A DNA stretch of 64,000 nt from Lampris incognitus (lineage: Eukaryota; Chordata; Actinopteri; Lampriformes; Lampridae). Positions 33,201-39,600 of the stretch are shown piece by piece; position 1 is the stretch's first letter; each line of letters begins with the position of its first letter. A model generated the notes under the pieces. That model was given only the letters and a program-made list of their open reading frames with translations, ran no database searches and was not told the DNA's origin. Both the position numbers and the translations under genes were made by a program. The stretch spans positions 35,619,405 through 35,683,404 of the forward strand of contig NC_079230.1 in the NCBI RefSeq assembly GCF_029633865.1. Direction: 5' to 3'.

Positions 33201-35384
33201 TCCATGGACAACATCTCAAACTGGACAAAAATGGGTAAAACGGAAGCCATCAGAGCATGTGAGGAGAGAAAGAAATGGCAGACAGTTGTTGAGCATGTTT
33301 TTCAGCAGCCAGCATCATAGCTGCCAGTATATAGCCTCTCCAACAGCAGGCCCTATGTAGTACCTCATGGCGACACATGGTAACTGCGTACACCTTGGAC
33401 CCTGACTGAACTACAAGGGACTCGGACGAGTTCTGGCCCCTAGACGTGCCGTACGCAGGCCCACCGGTGTGTGAATATTCCCTGATGCCCATGAACCAGC
33501 CCCAGCTATGTGTTAAATAGTGCCACTGCCTCGTGGATACCTCGGGAGAGGAATAGGCTACGGGAGTAAACCCCTACACAATATCAACGTCCACAGTGCT
33601 GTTGTTTTTTGTTTTTTTTGCTTTTCTTGCCCTTTTGTGTGTTTAAGTAGGAGAGTACTGCCAGTATCGTGTGTAGCTGCCACTTCTCCCTCTCATAGCA
33701 CCCCCTTCTCATCCACCCCTGTATGTTTGTGCTATGTTTATCTGTTGTCTTGTTTCACCGCCGTTTATTGTAAAGCGACTTTGAGTGTTAGAAAGGCGCT
33801 TTATAAGTTTAATGTATTATTATTATTATTATTATAGCTGATGATGCCGACTGACCGACTGACGGGAAGAGGATATGAAGTCATATAAACCACTTTATTA
33901 AAGTAAGCCACTTATTTTGTCATTGTATTTTGTATTGTATTTTGTCACTATTGTATAGGAGCAGTGGGCAGCTGCAGCACCCGGGGACCAACTCCAGGTT
34001 TTGTTTTTTTCCTGTTGCATATGTCTTTTTGATGGTGGGAGTAAACCGGAGCACCCGGAGGAAACCCACGCAGACATGGGGAGAACATGCAAACTCCACA
34101 CAAAAAGGACTGGGAACGGCCTGGTTCAAAACCAGGACCTTCTTGCTGTGAGGCAACAGTGTTAACCATGCCGCAATGTATTTACTCACAAGTTTGATCC
34201 GATTTGATCCAATTAGATGTATCTAATTGGCGCTGCTTAGTATACATTATGCTTCTGACCGCAAAAATATCATCTTTGAAGACTTTTTCACAGAGAGTGC
34301 ATGAACAGATATTATATATTGCCAAAAGCTTTAAAGAATATATTATTTTTCAGCCTTGTCACCCAGCCCTAGTCCTCATAAATTTGTCTAATCCTAATGC
34401 TTTCTCATACCAGTATGCTTTTGGGTACAGACATTGTAACCAAACCCATCTTTGATTAGCCTCTAATTGCCCACAGTATGGGGGTCAAGATTTCCTTGAG
34501 TGATTTGAATCGTTTGTATTAAGACCTTGGAATGCAAGAAACCATTAGCTGATGAAATCATGAGGTCATTCAGGCTATGATTTTCCTTATTTGGGACTAA
34601 TGATAGATCAATATAATGAAAAAATATGATCGGGACAAAATATGGAAAATATTTTTTAGATTTTGTGCTTCATGGTCGACATGCAGGGCCCCATTTTAAT
34701 TTCCATCAAAAGGAAATGTGCGTCTCCCATCTTACCTGGATGACTTGCTGCAGCGAGCGGAGCCAGGACAGGCAGTGCTGCTGGAACACCTCACTGGAGC
34801 TGTCCTTCACGAGCATGGAGAGCAGGCACAGACCCTCAAACCTGCAACGCTCACGTAGACAAACCAACACACCGGGAAACTGATACACGTTCTAATGTAC
34901 AAAATGCGAGTCATACACTTTCACCAGTACACTATGGCAACGTATGTAAAGTTAATGCGCTCACTTTGTCTTGCTGGAGCCGAGTTTAGTGCCGCTGAAA
35001 CCCACGAGTCCACCGACTGCACTCGAGCCCTGAGAATGTCACGAAAATCAACCACGTTTTGTTGATAACTGAGGAAAAAGTGTGTACACAGCTAAACCAA
35101 AGCTCAAGCCAGCATATCGAAGCATTGTTACGGATGGATCTCTGCATCACCCATATGCACATCTATACAAAGCGACCTGGATGCCGTCAGAGGCCAACGT
35201 GCTGTAGCGTCCAGGTTGAGCAAGTTTAGCAGTTTAATCGTACCTGGGTTGGCAGCACGCCATGTTCTCTGTAGTTCGCTAATAACGCAGGTAGATAATG
35301 AGTGCGTTGCTCTTTCAGAACGGACACCAGCTCCTCTGTTAACCGCATGTTTGCGGGACCAGGAAGCCAAACAGACGCAGCCAT
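6643..35384 (-). CDS. pelp1: PELP1 (proline-, glutamate- and leucine-rich protein 1), 5' part of gene: six coding exons
   Basis: Six minus-strand exons with AG/GT borders join without phase errors: 35384-35244, 35029-34965, 34841-34736, 17154-17011, 13184-13113 and 6702-6643. Together they give 196 residues matching the amino-terminal RIX1-type helical repeat region of vertebrate PELP1. Landmarks are [45 protein letters not shown] and [19 protein letters not shown]1 is the scaffold of the nucleolar PELP1-TEX10-WDR18 (Rix1-like) complex in 60S ribosome maturation and also a nuclear-receptor coregulator (family knowledge). The remaining exons, including the Pro/Glu-rich tail, are not seen and should lie left of the window. 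Introns 1 and 2 are 214 and 123 bp, but introns 3, 4 and 5 are 17.6, 3.8 and 6.4 kb and loaded with transposons. Confidence 0.92.
6848..7800 (+). mobile_element. CR1/L2-like LINE, carboxy-terminal RT fragment and 3' end
   Basis: Contains [19 protein letters not shown] before the SINE tail at 6940-7015, then the coding track for [35 protein letters not shown] and [20 protein letters not shown], typical of the RT thumb and connection region. It ends in a T-rich 3' tail with AAAGTCTCATTGTTATTT. Frameshifts throughout, so dead. It lies in pelp1 intron 5 on the antisense strand of the gene. Confidence 0.8.
6940..7015 (+). mobile_element. SINE/LINE 3' tail with (GGAT)n
   Basis: TGGGACAGGCTCCAGCATCC, then CCTGAGAGCAGGATAAGCGG and a GGATGGATGGATGG tail. 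This is the 3' end of the SINE family seen in full at 62463-62818. It interrupts the surrounding LINE. Confidence 0.8.
8055..8140 (+). mobile_element. Retroelement 3' tail (TTTCCCCTCGGGGA...TTCTGATTCTGA)
   Basis: CCAATTTCCCCTCGGGGATG followed by a short TTCTGATTCTGA tail is a common teleost LINE 3' terminus. Only the tail is recognisable; 7800-8055 is T-rich and not assigned. Confidence 0.55.
8141..8984. other. No gene recognised
   Basis: Mixed-composition intronic DNA of pelp1. Open frames of about 60 codons on either strand show no family motifs. Confidence 0.5.
8985..10262 (-). mobile_element. CR1/Rex1-like LINE, 3' part, minus strand
   Basis: Read on the minus strand from 10262: [19 protein letters not shown] and then [13 protein letters not shown] (RT block with a PRGS variant of PQGS). 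Further 3' comes a connection domain with [20 protein letters not shown] and [17 protein letters not shown], ending in an A-rich tail near 8990. Its upstream part continues at 12318-12500 on the other side of an insertion. Confidence 0.75.
10263..12317 (+). mobile_element. Retroelement E copy 1, carrying a nested L2-like insertion
   Basis: The outer parts 10263-10567 and 11960-12317 match 33325-33838 closely (shared AGCCTCTCCAACAGCA, CACCTTGGACC, GATGCCCATGAACCAGCCCC, CTCGGGAGAGGAATAGGC). They end in CTTTGAG..GTTAGAAA followed by a (TTA)n tail, as in a LINE or SINE 3' end. No protein was recognised. Copy 1 extends about 160 bp further left than copy 2. The L2-like LINE at 10568-11959 interrupts it. 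Confidence 0.8.
10568..11959 (-). mobile_element. 5'-truncated L2-like LINE with RT domain, minus strand
   Basis: A minus-strand frame of 361 codons (11958-10873) begins inside the RT domain: [51 protein letters not shown], then the connection region. The catalytic YADD reads YAND. The last coding block (containing [18 protein letters not shown]) is in another frame. The 3' end is TAGTAGTTCTCCTGATTTCC on the minus strand and an ATTACATTAC-type terminal repeat. The insertion sits between GTGTG and CTGATGCCC of retroelement E, as shown by the empty copy at 33480. Confidence 0.9.
12318..12500 (-). mobile_element. Same CR1/Rex1-like LINE, upstream part
   Basis: The minus strand reads through [23 protein letters not shown] and LIELIELITNCIDKK, the RT segment that precedes the KAFD block. 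It belongs immediately before 10262, so the 2-kb block 10263-12317 is an insertion into this LINE. Confidence 0.7.
12501..13112. other. No gene recognised in this intronic stretch
   Basis: AT-rich pelp1 intron 5 sequence. A minus-strand frame at 12529-12729 could be LINE-derived but has no diagnostic motif. Confidence 0.4.
13113..13184 (-). CDS. pelp1: pelp1 exon 5
   Basis: 72 bp (24 codons) between CTGCAG and AGG/GTAAG. It encodes [20 protein letters not shown], near-identical to the mammalian ALEGMKACMTYFPRACGSL segment. Confidence 0.95.
13430..14950 (-). mobile_element. R4/Rex6-like LINE carboxy terminus with restriction-like endonuclease, minus strand
   Basis: The minus strand reads through [39 protein letters not shown] and PEAVQQC (a degraded Cys-His knuckle). 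Towards the 3' end comes [20 protein letters not shown] followed by VAIPNDGNI. The PDI..D..VID pattern fits the restriction-like endonuclease found after the RT in R4/Rex6-type LINEs (family knowledge). Several frame changes show it is dead. The far 5' part, above about 14400, is poorly matched. Confidence 0.75.
15180..15252. repeat. (TA)n microsatellite, about 36 units
   Basis: Uninterrupted TA dinucleotides. Confidence 0.98.
15253..15601. other. Unassigned, possible Tc1-type non-autonomous element
   Basis: Directly after the TA tract the sequence reads CACTTAGCACAAAAAGTAAG, which resembles a Tc1/mariner terminus at a TA site. No matching inverted end was located. A small inverted repeat ATCTAAAGGG/CCCTTTAGAT occurs at about 15555-15588. 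Confidence 0.3.
15602..16500 (-). mobile_element. LINE endonuclease-domain half, minus strand, cut at its 3' side
   Basis: The minus strand encodes [37 protein letters not shown], and further down [20 protein letters not shown] with GDFNIHLNK, the AP-endonuclease of a CR1/L2-type LINE. It stops at 15602 in the middle of the domain, within a sequence that encodes STHCSGNT. The continuation exists only on the opposite strand at 17959 onward. Confidence 0.8.
15836..15887. repeat. Perfect 24-bp hairpin, 4-nt loop, inside the LINE
   Basis: The 24 bases at 15836-15859 are exactly reverse-complemented at 15864-15887 around TCCC. It duplicates, in inverted form, part of the LINE endonuclease frame, so it is a secondary event rather than part of the family consensus. 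Confidence 0.9.
16501..17010. other. No gene recognised (pelp1 intron 4, next to exon 4)
   Basis: No motif or repeat could be assigned. Confidence 0.5.
17011..17154 (-). CDS. pelp1: pelp1 exon 4
   Basis: 144 bp (48 codons, phase 0 at both ends) between CCCAG and GAG/GTAAG. It encodes [19 protein letters not shown] and ends [11 protein letters not shown]. Confidence 0.95.
17785..17938 (-). mobile_element. tRNA-derived SINE (family A), minus strand
   Basis: The minus strand starts GGTGGCTCACCTGGTAGAGC (tRNA-like box A), has GGGTTCGAGTCC as box B, then a body with CCTTTCCTGTGTCTCTTGAC and an A-rich end. A second copy lies at 35953-36109 on the plus strand. Confidence 0.8.
17955..19230 (+). mobile_element. 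LINE endonuclease-to-RT part, 5'-truncated, plus strand
   Basis: Begins at AGTTGACTCATTGCAGTGG ([18 protein letters not shown]), continues with [19 protein letters not shown] and [15 protein letters not shown], a frameshifted [12 protein letters not shown], and ends with [14 protein letters not shown] (YVDD box) at about 19157. It starts at the same family position at which the minus-strand half at 15602 stops. Dead by stops and frameshifts. Confidence 0.8.
19235..20090 (+). mobile_element. RTE-like LINE, carboxy-terminal RT part
   Basis: Starts with ASLLFADDV (FADD box) and continues with [57 protein letters not shown], then [20 protein letters not shown], ending near a (GAAT)n tail. Frame changes at about 19400, 19650 and 19745. 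It is fused end to end with the preceding LINE. Confidence 0.8.
20091..20651. other. No gene recognised
   Basis: pelp1 intron 3 sequence without assignable motif. Confidence 0.5.
20652..21105 (+). mobile_element. Long tRNA-derived SINE-like repeat (family C)
   Basis: A tRNA-like head (GGGTAGTGCAGCGTTCT, then CGGTTTGAATCTCC as box B) is followed by a long body with CAGACACGATTGGCTGTGTC, TAGCGCCTCCTC, CGACTCCACATGTATCAGAG and an A-rich end (AAAAAAACAAAAAGAC). This is a widespread teleost repeat. The 60-120-codon frames across it are not genes. Confidence 0.75.
21530..21790 (+). mobile_element. tRNA-derived SINE (family B), plus strand
   Basis: The box B-like GTCGGTTGAATCC is followed by TTGAGGTGTCCTTGAGCCAG, ACACCCAACCCCTAACTGC and GGGTGAATGTGAGGCATTC. 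It ends near GTAAAGCACTTTCC. Confidence 0.8.
21785..22345 (+). mobile_element. Retroelement D copy 1 (no coding capacity seen)
   Basis: Matches 40125-40660: GTGGGAAGATGG, GTTGGATCGGCTGGG, GTCCTGTGGGCCCAGGGAC, TGCTAGCCCATGCAGACC, CCGACAGTCATCCTGGCTGG. It is repeated inside itself as two related halves, from GAGCTTGGTC and from GGGAGCTTTGTC. Confidence 0.75.
22725..23095 (-). mobile_element. Penelope-like element RT fragment, minus strand
   Basis: A frame of 120 codons reads [50 protein letters not shown] and [13 protein letters not shown], the carboxy-terminal RT motifs of fish Penelope-like elements. It is cut off before the GIY-YIG domain. A (CCAT)n tract abuts its right end. Confidence 0.9.
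23280..26450 (+). mobile_element. CR1/L2/Rex1-group LINE, near full length but decayed
   Basis: The endonuclease at 23523-24250 contains [32 protein letters not shown] and [10 protein letters not shown]. The linker at 24308-24931 contains [20 protein letters not shown] frames from 25104 to 26150 contain [49 protein letters not shown] and [16 protein letters not shown] final frame to 26250 has [20 protein letters not shown]. The 3' tail is TGACAAATAAAGTACTTGAA. Breaks include a frameshift at about 24240, one at about 24900, a stop at 25098 and one more at about 26000. It lies antisense in pelp1 intron 3. Confidence 0.9.
26790..27331 (+). mobile_element. RTE-like LINE with inverted 5' segment (twin-priming structure)
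   Basis: 26949-27331 is the plus-strand 3' end: [30 protein letters not shown], then [20 protein letters not shown], ending GGAGCAGGCGAAAATAGTAG with an AGT-rich tail. Bases 26790-26945 carry an upstream segment of the same protein on the minus strand ([20 protein letters not shown]). About 180 residues that should separate them are missing. The junction is the small palindrome CTTCTCTG-C-CAGAGAAG. Confidence 0.9.
27716..28041. mobile_element. hAT-type MITE with 8-bp target duplication
   Basis: A 326-bp element starts TTAGGGCTGTTCCGAATGCC and ends with an imperfect inverted counterpart (GAATATTTGGGTCCAGCCTT). It is flanked by identical GGTTAAAA octamers at 27708-27715 and 28042-28049. Eight-base duplications and AGGGCTG ends are typical of hAT elements. 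No transposase is encoded. Confidence 0.8.
28050..28884. other. No gene recognised
   Basis: AT-rich pelp1 intron 3 sequence ending in homopolymer T and G runs at about 28828-28880. A minus-strand frame at 28195-28377 has a hydrophobic stretch but no supporting context. Confidence 0.5.
28885..29342 (+). mobile_element. L2/CR1-like LINE 3' end with (TTA)n tail
   Basis: The last coding block is recognisable across frames ([12 protein letters not shown], [20 protein letters not shown]). It is followed by a 3' UTR with CCTTGAGTGCTATGAAAGGC and AATAAAATATATTATTATTA. Confidence 0.75.
29618..30842 (-). mobile_element. RTE-like LINE, 5'-truncated, minus strand
   Basis: Minus-strand frames 30633-30070 and 30045-29635 contain [53 protein letters not shown], then [20 protein letters not shown] and [20 protein letters not shown]. 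The 3' end is GGAGCAGCCGAAAGTAGTAA. The 5' end at about 30826 turns into an inverted copy of its own last 18 bases. Frame change at about 30060. Confidence 0.9.
30804..30842. repeat. Snap-back inverted repeat at the RTE 5' end
   Basis: CACTCTTTCCCAT at 30806-30818 is exactly reverse-complemented at 30825-30837, and the match extends to 18 bp with one indel. The left arm belongs to the RTE body; the right arm lies just past its truncation point. Confidence 0.85.
30843..31689. other. No gene recognised
   Basis: pelp1 intron 3 sequence without assignable motif. A minus-strand frame at 31218-31442 has no family signature. Confidence 0.5.
31690..31899 (+). mobile_element. LINE RT tail, first half (left of the LTR)
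   Basis: Reads [38 protein letters not shown] and LNNLWK, then stops exactly at the LTR border after GAAA. It continues at 32847. Confidence 0.8.
31900..32846. mobile_element. Solo LTR, 947 bp
   Basis: The block begins TGTAACC and ends GGTTACA, perfect 7-bp inverted termini of TG..CA type. It is flanked by GAAA at 31896-31899 and 32847-32850, a 4-bp target duplication. The LINE frame on either side joins as [14 protein letters not shown] once the block and one GAAA are removed. The LTR has a (TA)n tract at about 32592-32620 and no coding region. The family (Gypsy, Pao or other) and the orientation cannot be told from this copy alone. Confidence 0.85.
32847..33320 (+). mobile_element. LINE RT tail, second half (right of the LTR)
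   Basis: Continues with [16 protein letters not shown], then shifted frames for [18 protein letters not shown] and finally [14 protein letters not shown] residues. It ends near GCATGTTTTTCAGCAGCC. Dead copy. Confidence 0.75.
33325..33838 (+). mobile_element. Retroelement E copy 2, uninterrupted
   Basis: Same sequence as the outer parts of 10263-12317 but without the L2 insertion, giving the empty-site reference (GTGTGAATATTCCCTGATGC). Ends with CGACTTTGAGTGTTAGAAAG and a (TTA)n tail. Confidence 0.85.
33955..34180 (-). mobile_element. tRNA-derived SINE (family D), head part, minus strand
   Basis: The minus strand opens GCATGGTTAACACTGTTGCC, with box B-like GGTCCTGGTTTTGAACC, then TTTGCATGTTCTCCCCATGT and GTTTCCTCCGGGTGCTCCGG, matching the longer copy at 62463-62818. 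Confidence 0.75.
34181..34735. other. No gene recognised (pelp1 intron 3 beside exon 3)
   Basis: AT-rich sequence without assignable motif. Confidence 0.5.
34736..34841 (-). CDS. pelp1: pelp1 exon 3
   Basis: 106 bp between a TTGCAG acceptor and a CAG/GTAAG donor. The first base completes a Lys codon, followed by 35 codons beginning [19 protein letters not shown] and ending [10 protein letters not shown], the best-conserved block of the gene. Confidence 0.95.
34965..35029 (-). CDS. pelp1: pelp1 exon 2
   Basis: 65 bp between a CTCAG acceptor and an AAA/GTGAGC donor. It encodes [20 protein letters not shown] plus a split Lys codon completed by exon 3, corresponding to the segment just before RFEGLCLL in mammalian PELP1. 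Confidence 0.85.
35244..35384 (-). CDS. pelp1: pelp1 exon 1 (start codon exon)
   Basis: The ATG at 35384-35382 opens [20 protein letters not shown] and the exon ends after 47 codons at a CAG/GTACG donor. The start was chosen because it is the first ATG in a good context, the frame continues into exon 2 in phase 0, and it lies head to head with med11. Confidence 0.85.
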
Positions 35385-35545
35385 CTTGTAAATCCGCCAC
35401 ACTGCTACACGTCACACTGCGCGACGAGGTGACGTCATTTTTATGCGTTCTTTTGTTTATTGACAGTAAGTTTTAACTATGCGTTGGACGAGCAATAGAT
35501 CTACAAAGAGCAACTGAAACGACAAGTACATTTTACCAGCAAGTA
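35385..35545. promoter_or_regulatory. Bidirectional pelp1/med11 promoter
   Basis: 161 bp separate the divergent start codons. The interval is richer in CG dinucleotides than its surroundings (CGTCACACTGCGCGACGAGG) and has no TATA box at a useful distance for both genes. It contains a full CRE palindrome at 35430-35437 and a second ACGTCA half site at 35409-35414. Transcription starts cannot be placed from sequence alone. Confidence 0.75.
35430..35437. promoter_or_regulatory. CRE (TGACGTCA), CREB/ATF-type site
   Basis: A perfect 8-bp CRE palindrome, 46 bp upstream of the pelp1 ATG and 109 bp upstream of the med11 ATG. Such sites are common in bidirectional housekeeping promoters. Confidence 0.75.
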
Positions 35546-35615
35546 ATGGCAAACGAACGTCTTCGATCCTTGGAGGATGTGGAGAAGGAGATTGCAATGA
35601 TACTGCAGTGTGCCG
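35546..35615 (+). CDS. med11: med11 exon 1
   Basis: ATG at 35546 opens [20 protein letters not shown]; 23 codons plus one base, then donor G/GTTAGT. The start lines up with Met plus ANERLR of the longer mammalian amino terminus. Confidence 0.93.
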
Positions 35616-36603
35616 GTTAGTATTTATTACAACGTACATCATCAACAACATACGAACACAGACATAAATAAATGAAAGGCATTATTTTAGATTGCTATCT
35701 AATTCTACTTATTCTCCGGTGGTTATAGTTTATCAAATATAGCACTTGTTCAGGAGGGAAACAGTTCACCAACTGTTTTCCTCCAGGAGTCAGGGTTTAT
35801 TAAAGAACATTTGCTTCTTTTCTTTTCTTACATTGATCTGCCATAGAGCATATCGGTTGTGATATCATGTTTCTTTACATTTTGGACACGGTGCTGCTAG
35901 GAACAGCTTTACAACACTGCGGTGACGCCATCTGCCCTTAAGAAAAGGCAGGATTGGCTCTCCTGGTACAGCGCGTAGCACAGTCCCTATCGCAGCGGCC
36001 TGGGTTCGAACCTGGGCCTTTTGCTGCATGTCATCCCGTCTCCCCTGCCTTTCCTGTCTCTCGACTATCGTTATCTAATAAAGATGGGAAATGCCACACA
36101 AAAAAAATGAAATGATCAGAAAATACCTCTATATTTCCGTAGACCAAGTTCTCAGGTATCCATGCTATGACTTTTTTTTTAAACTGTAGGAAAGTGGAAA
36201 ATGCGAGGTCAAAATTCAGCAGGTGGCCGAATCTACCCATTACATGCCACTGTTTGAAATTCTATAAAACAAATAAACTGAATTTTCTGCAAAATCCACC
36301 ATATTCTCAAAGGAAATGTCCTTGGGTATCCATGCTTGGAATTCTCGTTTACTTCTAGGAATGTGGAATTATGGGATGGCAAAAACCAGCACGATGCCGA
36401 GTCTCTTCAGTAGAATAGAAAAGTAGCCATTAATTTAATTCTGAAATTTCCATAGTTTCTGAAATTAATGTGGTCGAGCAAGTATCAACTTAATCAAGCA
36501 AGTCCTTCTGGCAAGCAAGTTCTTCTGGCCTTCTCTATACTCCCCAATCAACATTCTCAAAGCAAACATCGCATCTGTGGTGCTCTTTCATGGCATGAAA
36601 CCA

Positions 36604-36638
<35 letters not shown>

Positions 36639-39600
36639 TCGGCTGCTCCCGTTAGGGGCCGCCACAGCGGATCATCCGTTTCCATTTCTTCCTGTCTTCT
36701 GTGTCTTCCTCTGTCACACCAGCCACCTGCATGTCTTCCCTCACCACATCCATAAACCTCCTCTTTGGCCTTCCTCTTCTCCTCTTCCCTGGCAGCTCCA
36801 TATTCAGCATCCTTCTCCCAATATAACCAGGATCTCTCCTCCGCACATGTCCAAGCCATCTCAATCTTGCCTCTCTTGCTTTGTCTCCAAACCGTCCAAC
36901 CTGAGCGGTCCCTCTAATATAATCTTTACTAATCCTGTCCTTCTTCTTCACTCCCAGTGAAAATCTTAGCATCTTCAACTCTGCCACCTCCAGCTCCGCC
37001 TCCTGTCTTTTCATCAGTGCCACTGTCTCCAAACCATATAACATAGCTGGTCTCACAACCATCTTGTAAACTTTCCCTTTAACTCTTGCTGGTACCCTTC
37101 TGTCGCAAATCACTCCGGTCACACTTCTCCACCCACTCCACCCTGCCTGCACTCTCTTCTTCACCTCTCTACTGCACTCCCCGTTACTTTGGACAGTTGA
37201 CCCCAAGTATTTAAACTCAAATGCCTTTGTCACCTCCACTCCTTGCATCCTGACCTTTCCACTGTCCTCCCTCTCATTCATGCATAGGTATTCCATCTTG
37301 CTCCTACTGACTTTCATTCCTCTTCTCTCCAGTGCATACCTCCACCTCTCCAGGCTCTCCTCAACCTGCCCCCTGCTCTCGCTACAGATCACAATGTCAT
37401 CCGCGAACATCATCGTCCATGGAGACTTCTGCCTGATCTTGTCCGTCAACCTGTCCATCACCATTGCAAACAAGAAAGGGCTCAGAGCCGATCCTTGATG
37501 TAATCCGACCTCCACCTTGAACCCATCTGTCATTGCAACCGCACGCCTCACCATTGTCGCACTTCCCTCATACATATCCTGCACCACTCCTACATACTTC
37601 TCTGCAACTTCTGACTTCCTCATACAATACCACACCTCCTCTCTCGGCACCCTGTCATATGCTTTCTCTAAATCTACAAAGACACAATGCAACTCTTTCT
37701 GGCCTTCTCTATACTTCTCAATCAACATTCTCAAAGCAAACATCGCATCTGTGGTGCTCTTTCGTGGCATGAAACCATACTGCTGCTCGCTGATCATCAC
37801 CTCTCCTCTTAACCTAGCTTCTATTACTCTTTCCCAAATCTTCATGCTGTGGCTGATCAACTTTATACCTCTGTAGTTGCTACAGTTCTGCACATCACCC
37901 TTGTTCTTGAAAATCGGTACCAGTATGCTTCTTTTCCACTCCTCAGGCATCCTCTCACTTTCCAGGATTGTGTTAAACAATCTAGTTAAAAACTCCACTG
38001 CCATCTCTCCTAAACATCTCCATGCCTCCACAGGTATGTCATCGGGACACTCTTCATCCTCTTCATAGCTGCCCTCACTTCCTCCTTGTTAATCCACTGA
38101 ACTTCCTGATTCACTATCCCTACATCATCCAACCTTCTCTCTCTCTCTCATTTTCTTCATTCATCAGCCCCTCAAAGTATTCCTTCCACCTTCTTAGCAC
38201 ACTCTCCTCGCTTGTCAGCACATTTCCATCTCTATCCTTGATCGTCCTAACTTGCTGCACATCCTTTGCAGCTTGGTCCCTCTGTCTAGCCAATCCGTAC
38301 AAGTCCTTTTCTCCTTCCTTAGTGTCTAACCTGTCATACAACTCACCATATGCCTTTTCCTTTGCCTTTGCCACCTCTCTCTTCGCTTTACGCTGCGTCT
38401 CCTTGTACTCCTGTCTACTTTCTTCATCTCTCTTACTATCCCACTTCTTCTTTGCCAACCTTTTCCTCTGTATAATTTGCTGTACTTCCTCATTCCGCCA
38501 CCAAGTCTCCTTGTCTTCCTTCCTCTGTCCTGGTGACTCACCAAGTACCTTCCTAGCTGTCTCCCTCACTATTTCTGCAGTGGTTGCCCAGCCATCCGGC
38601 AACTCTTCACTACCACCCAGTGCCTGTCTTAACTCCTGCCTGAACTCCACACAACAGTCTTCCTTCTTCAACTTTCACTATTTGATGTTCGGCTCTGCCT
38701 TCACTCACTTCCTCTTCTTGGTCTCCAAAGTCATCCTACAGACCACCATCCAATGCTGCATAGCTACTTTCTCCCCTGTCACCACCTTGTAGTCTCCAAT
38801 CCCTTTTAGATCGTGCCTTCTACATAAGATATAGTCCACCTGTGTGCACCTTCCTCCACTCTTGTACATCACCCTGTGTTCCTCTCTCTTCTTGAAATAT
38901 GTATTCGCCATAGCCATTTCCATGCTTTTCGCAAAATCCACCACTATCTGTCCTTCTACATTTCTCTCCTTGACACCATACCTACCCATCACCTCCTCAT
39001 CACCTCTGTTCCCTTCAACAACATGTCCATTGAAGTCTGCTCCAATCACCACTCTCTCCTCCTTGGGTACCCTCTCCACCACGTCATCCAACTCACTCCA
39101 GAATTCTTCTTTCTCGTCCATCTCACACCCAACTTGTGGGGTATATGCGCTGATAACATTCAGCAATACACCTTCGATTTCCAGCTTCATACTCATCACT
39201 CTGTCTGACACTCTTCACCTCCAGCACGCTCTTGACATACTCTTCCTTCAGAATTACCCCTACCCCATTTCTCCTCCAATTCGCACCATGGTAGAAGAGT
39301 TTGAACCCACCTCCGATACTCCTGGCCCTACTCCACTTCCACCTGGTCTCTTGCACACACAGTATGCCTACCTTTCTTCTTTCCTAATGTACACAATGTG
39401 ATTGTACTGTAGTGAATTAGGGGGGCAGTTCGGGAGACAGTCGCCACAGCTGGGACGTGAACGCATGTCTCCCACTCTGCAAGCGACAACGTTAACCAGT
39501 CGACTAAAGGGTCCGACCCGCTAGTCAAGGACCAACGTTTCTACTTATCCTTTCATGTTACACTACCCCCCTCCTTCGGGAAGCACTTTAGCATATCAGC

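Noticed and set aside
38022..39401. 256- and 185-codon plus-strand frames (Ser/Leu/Phe-rich)
   Set aside because: Antisense shadows of the RTE LINE linker and endonuclease.
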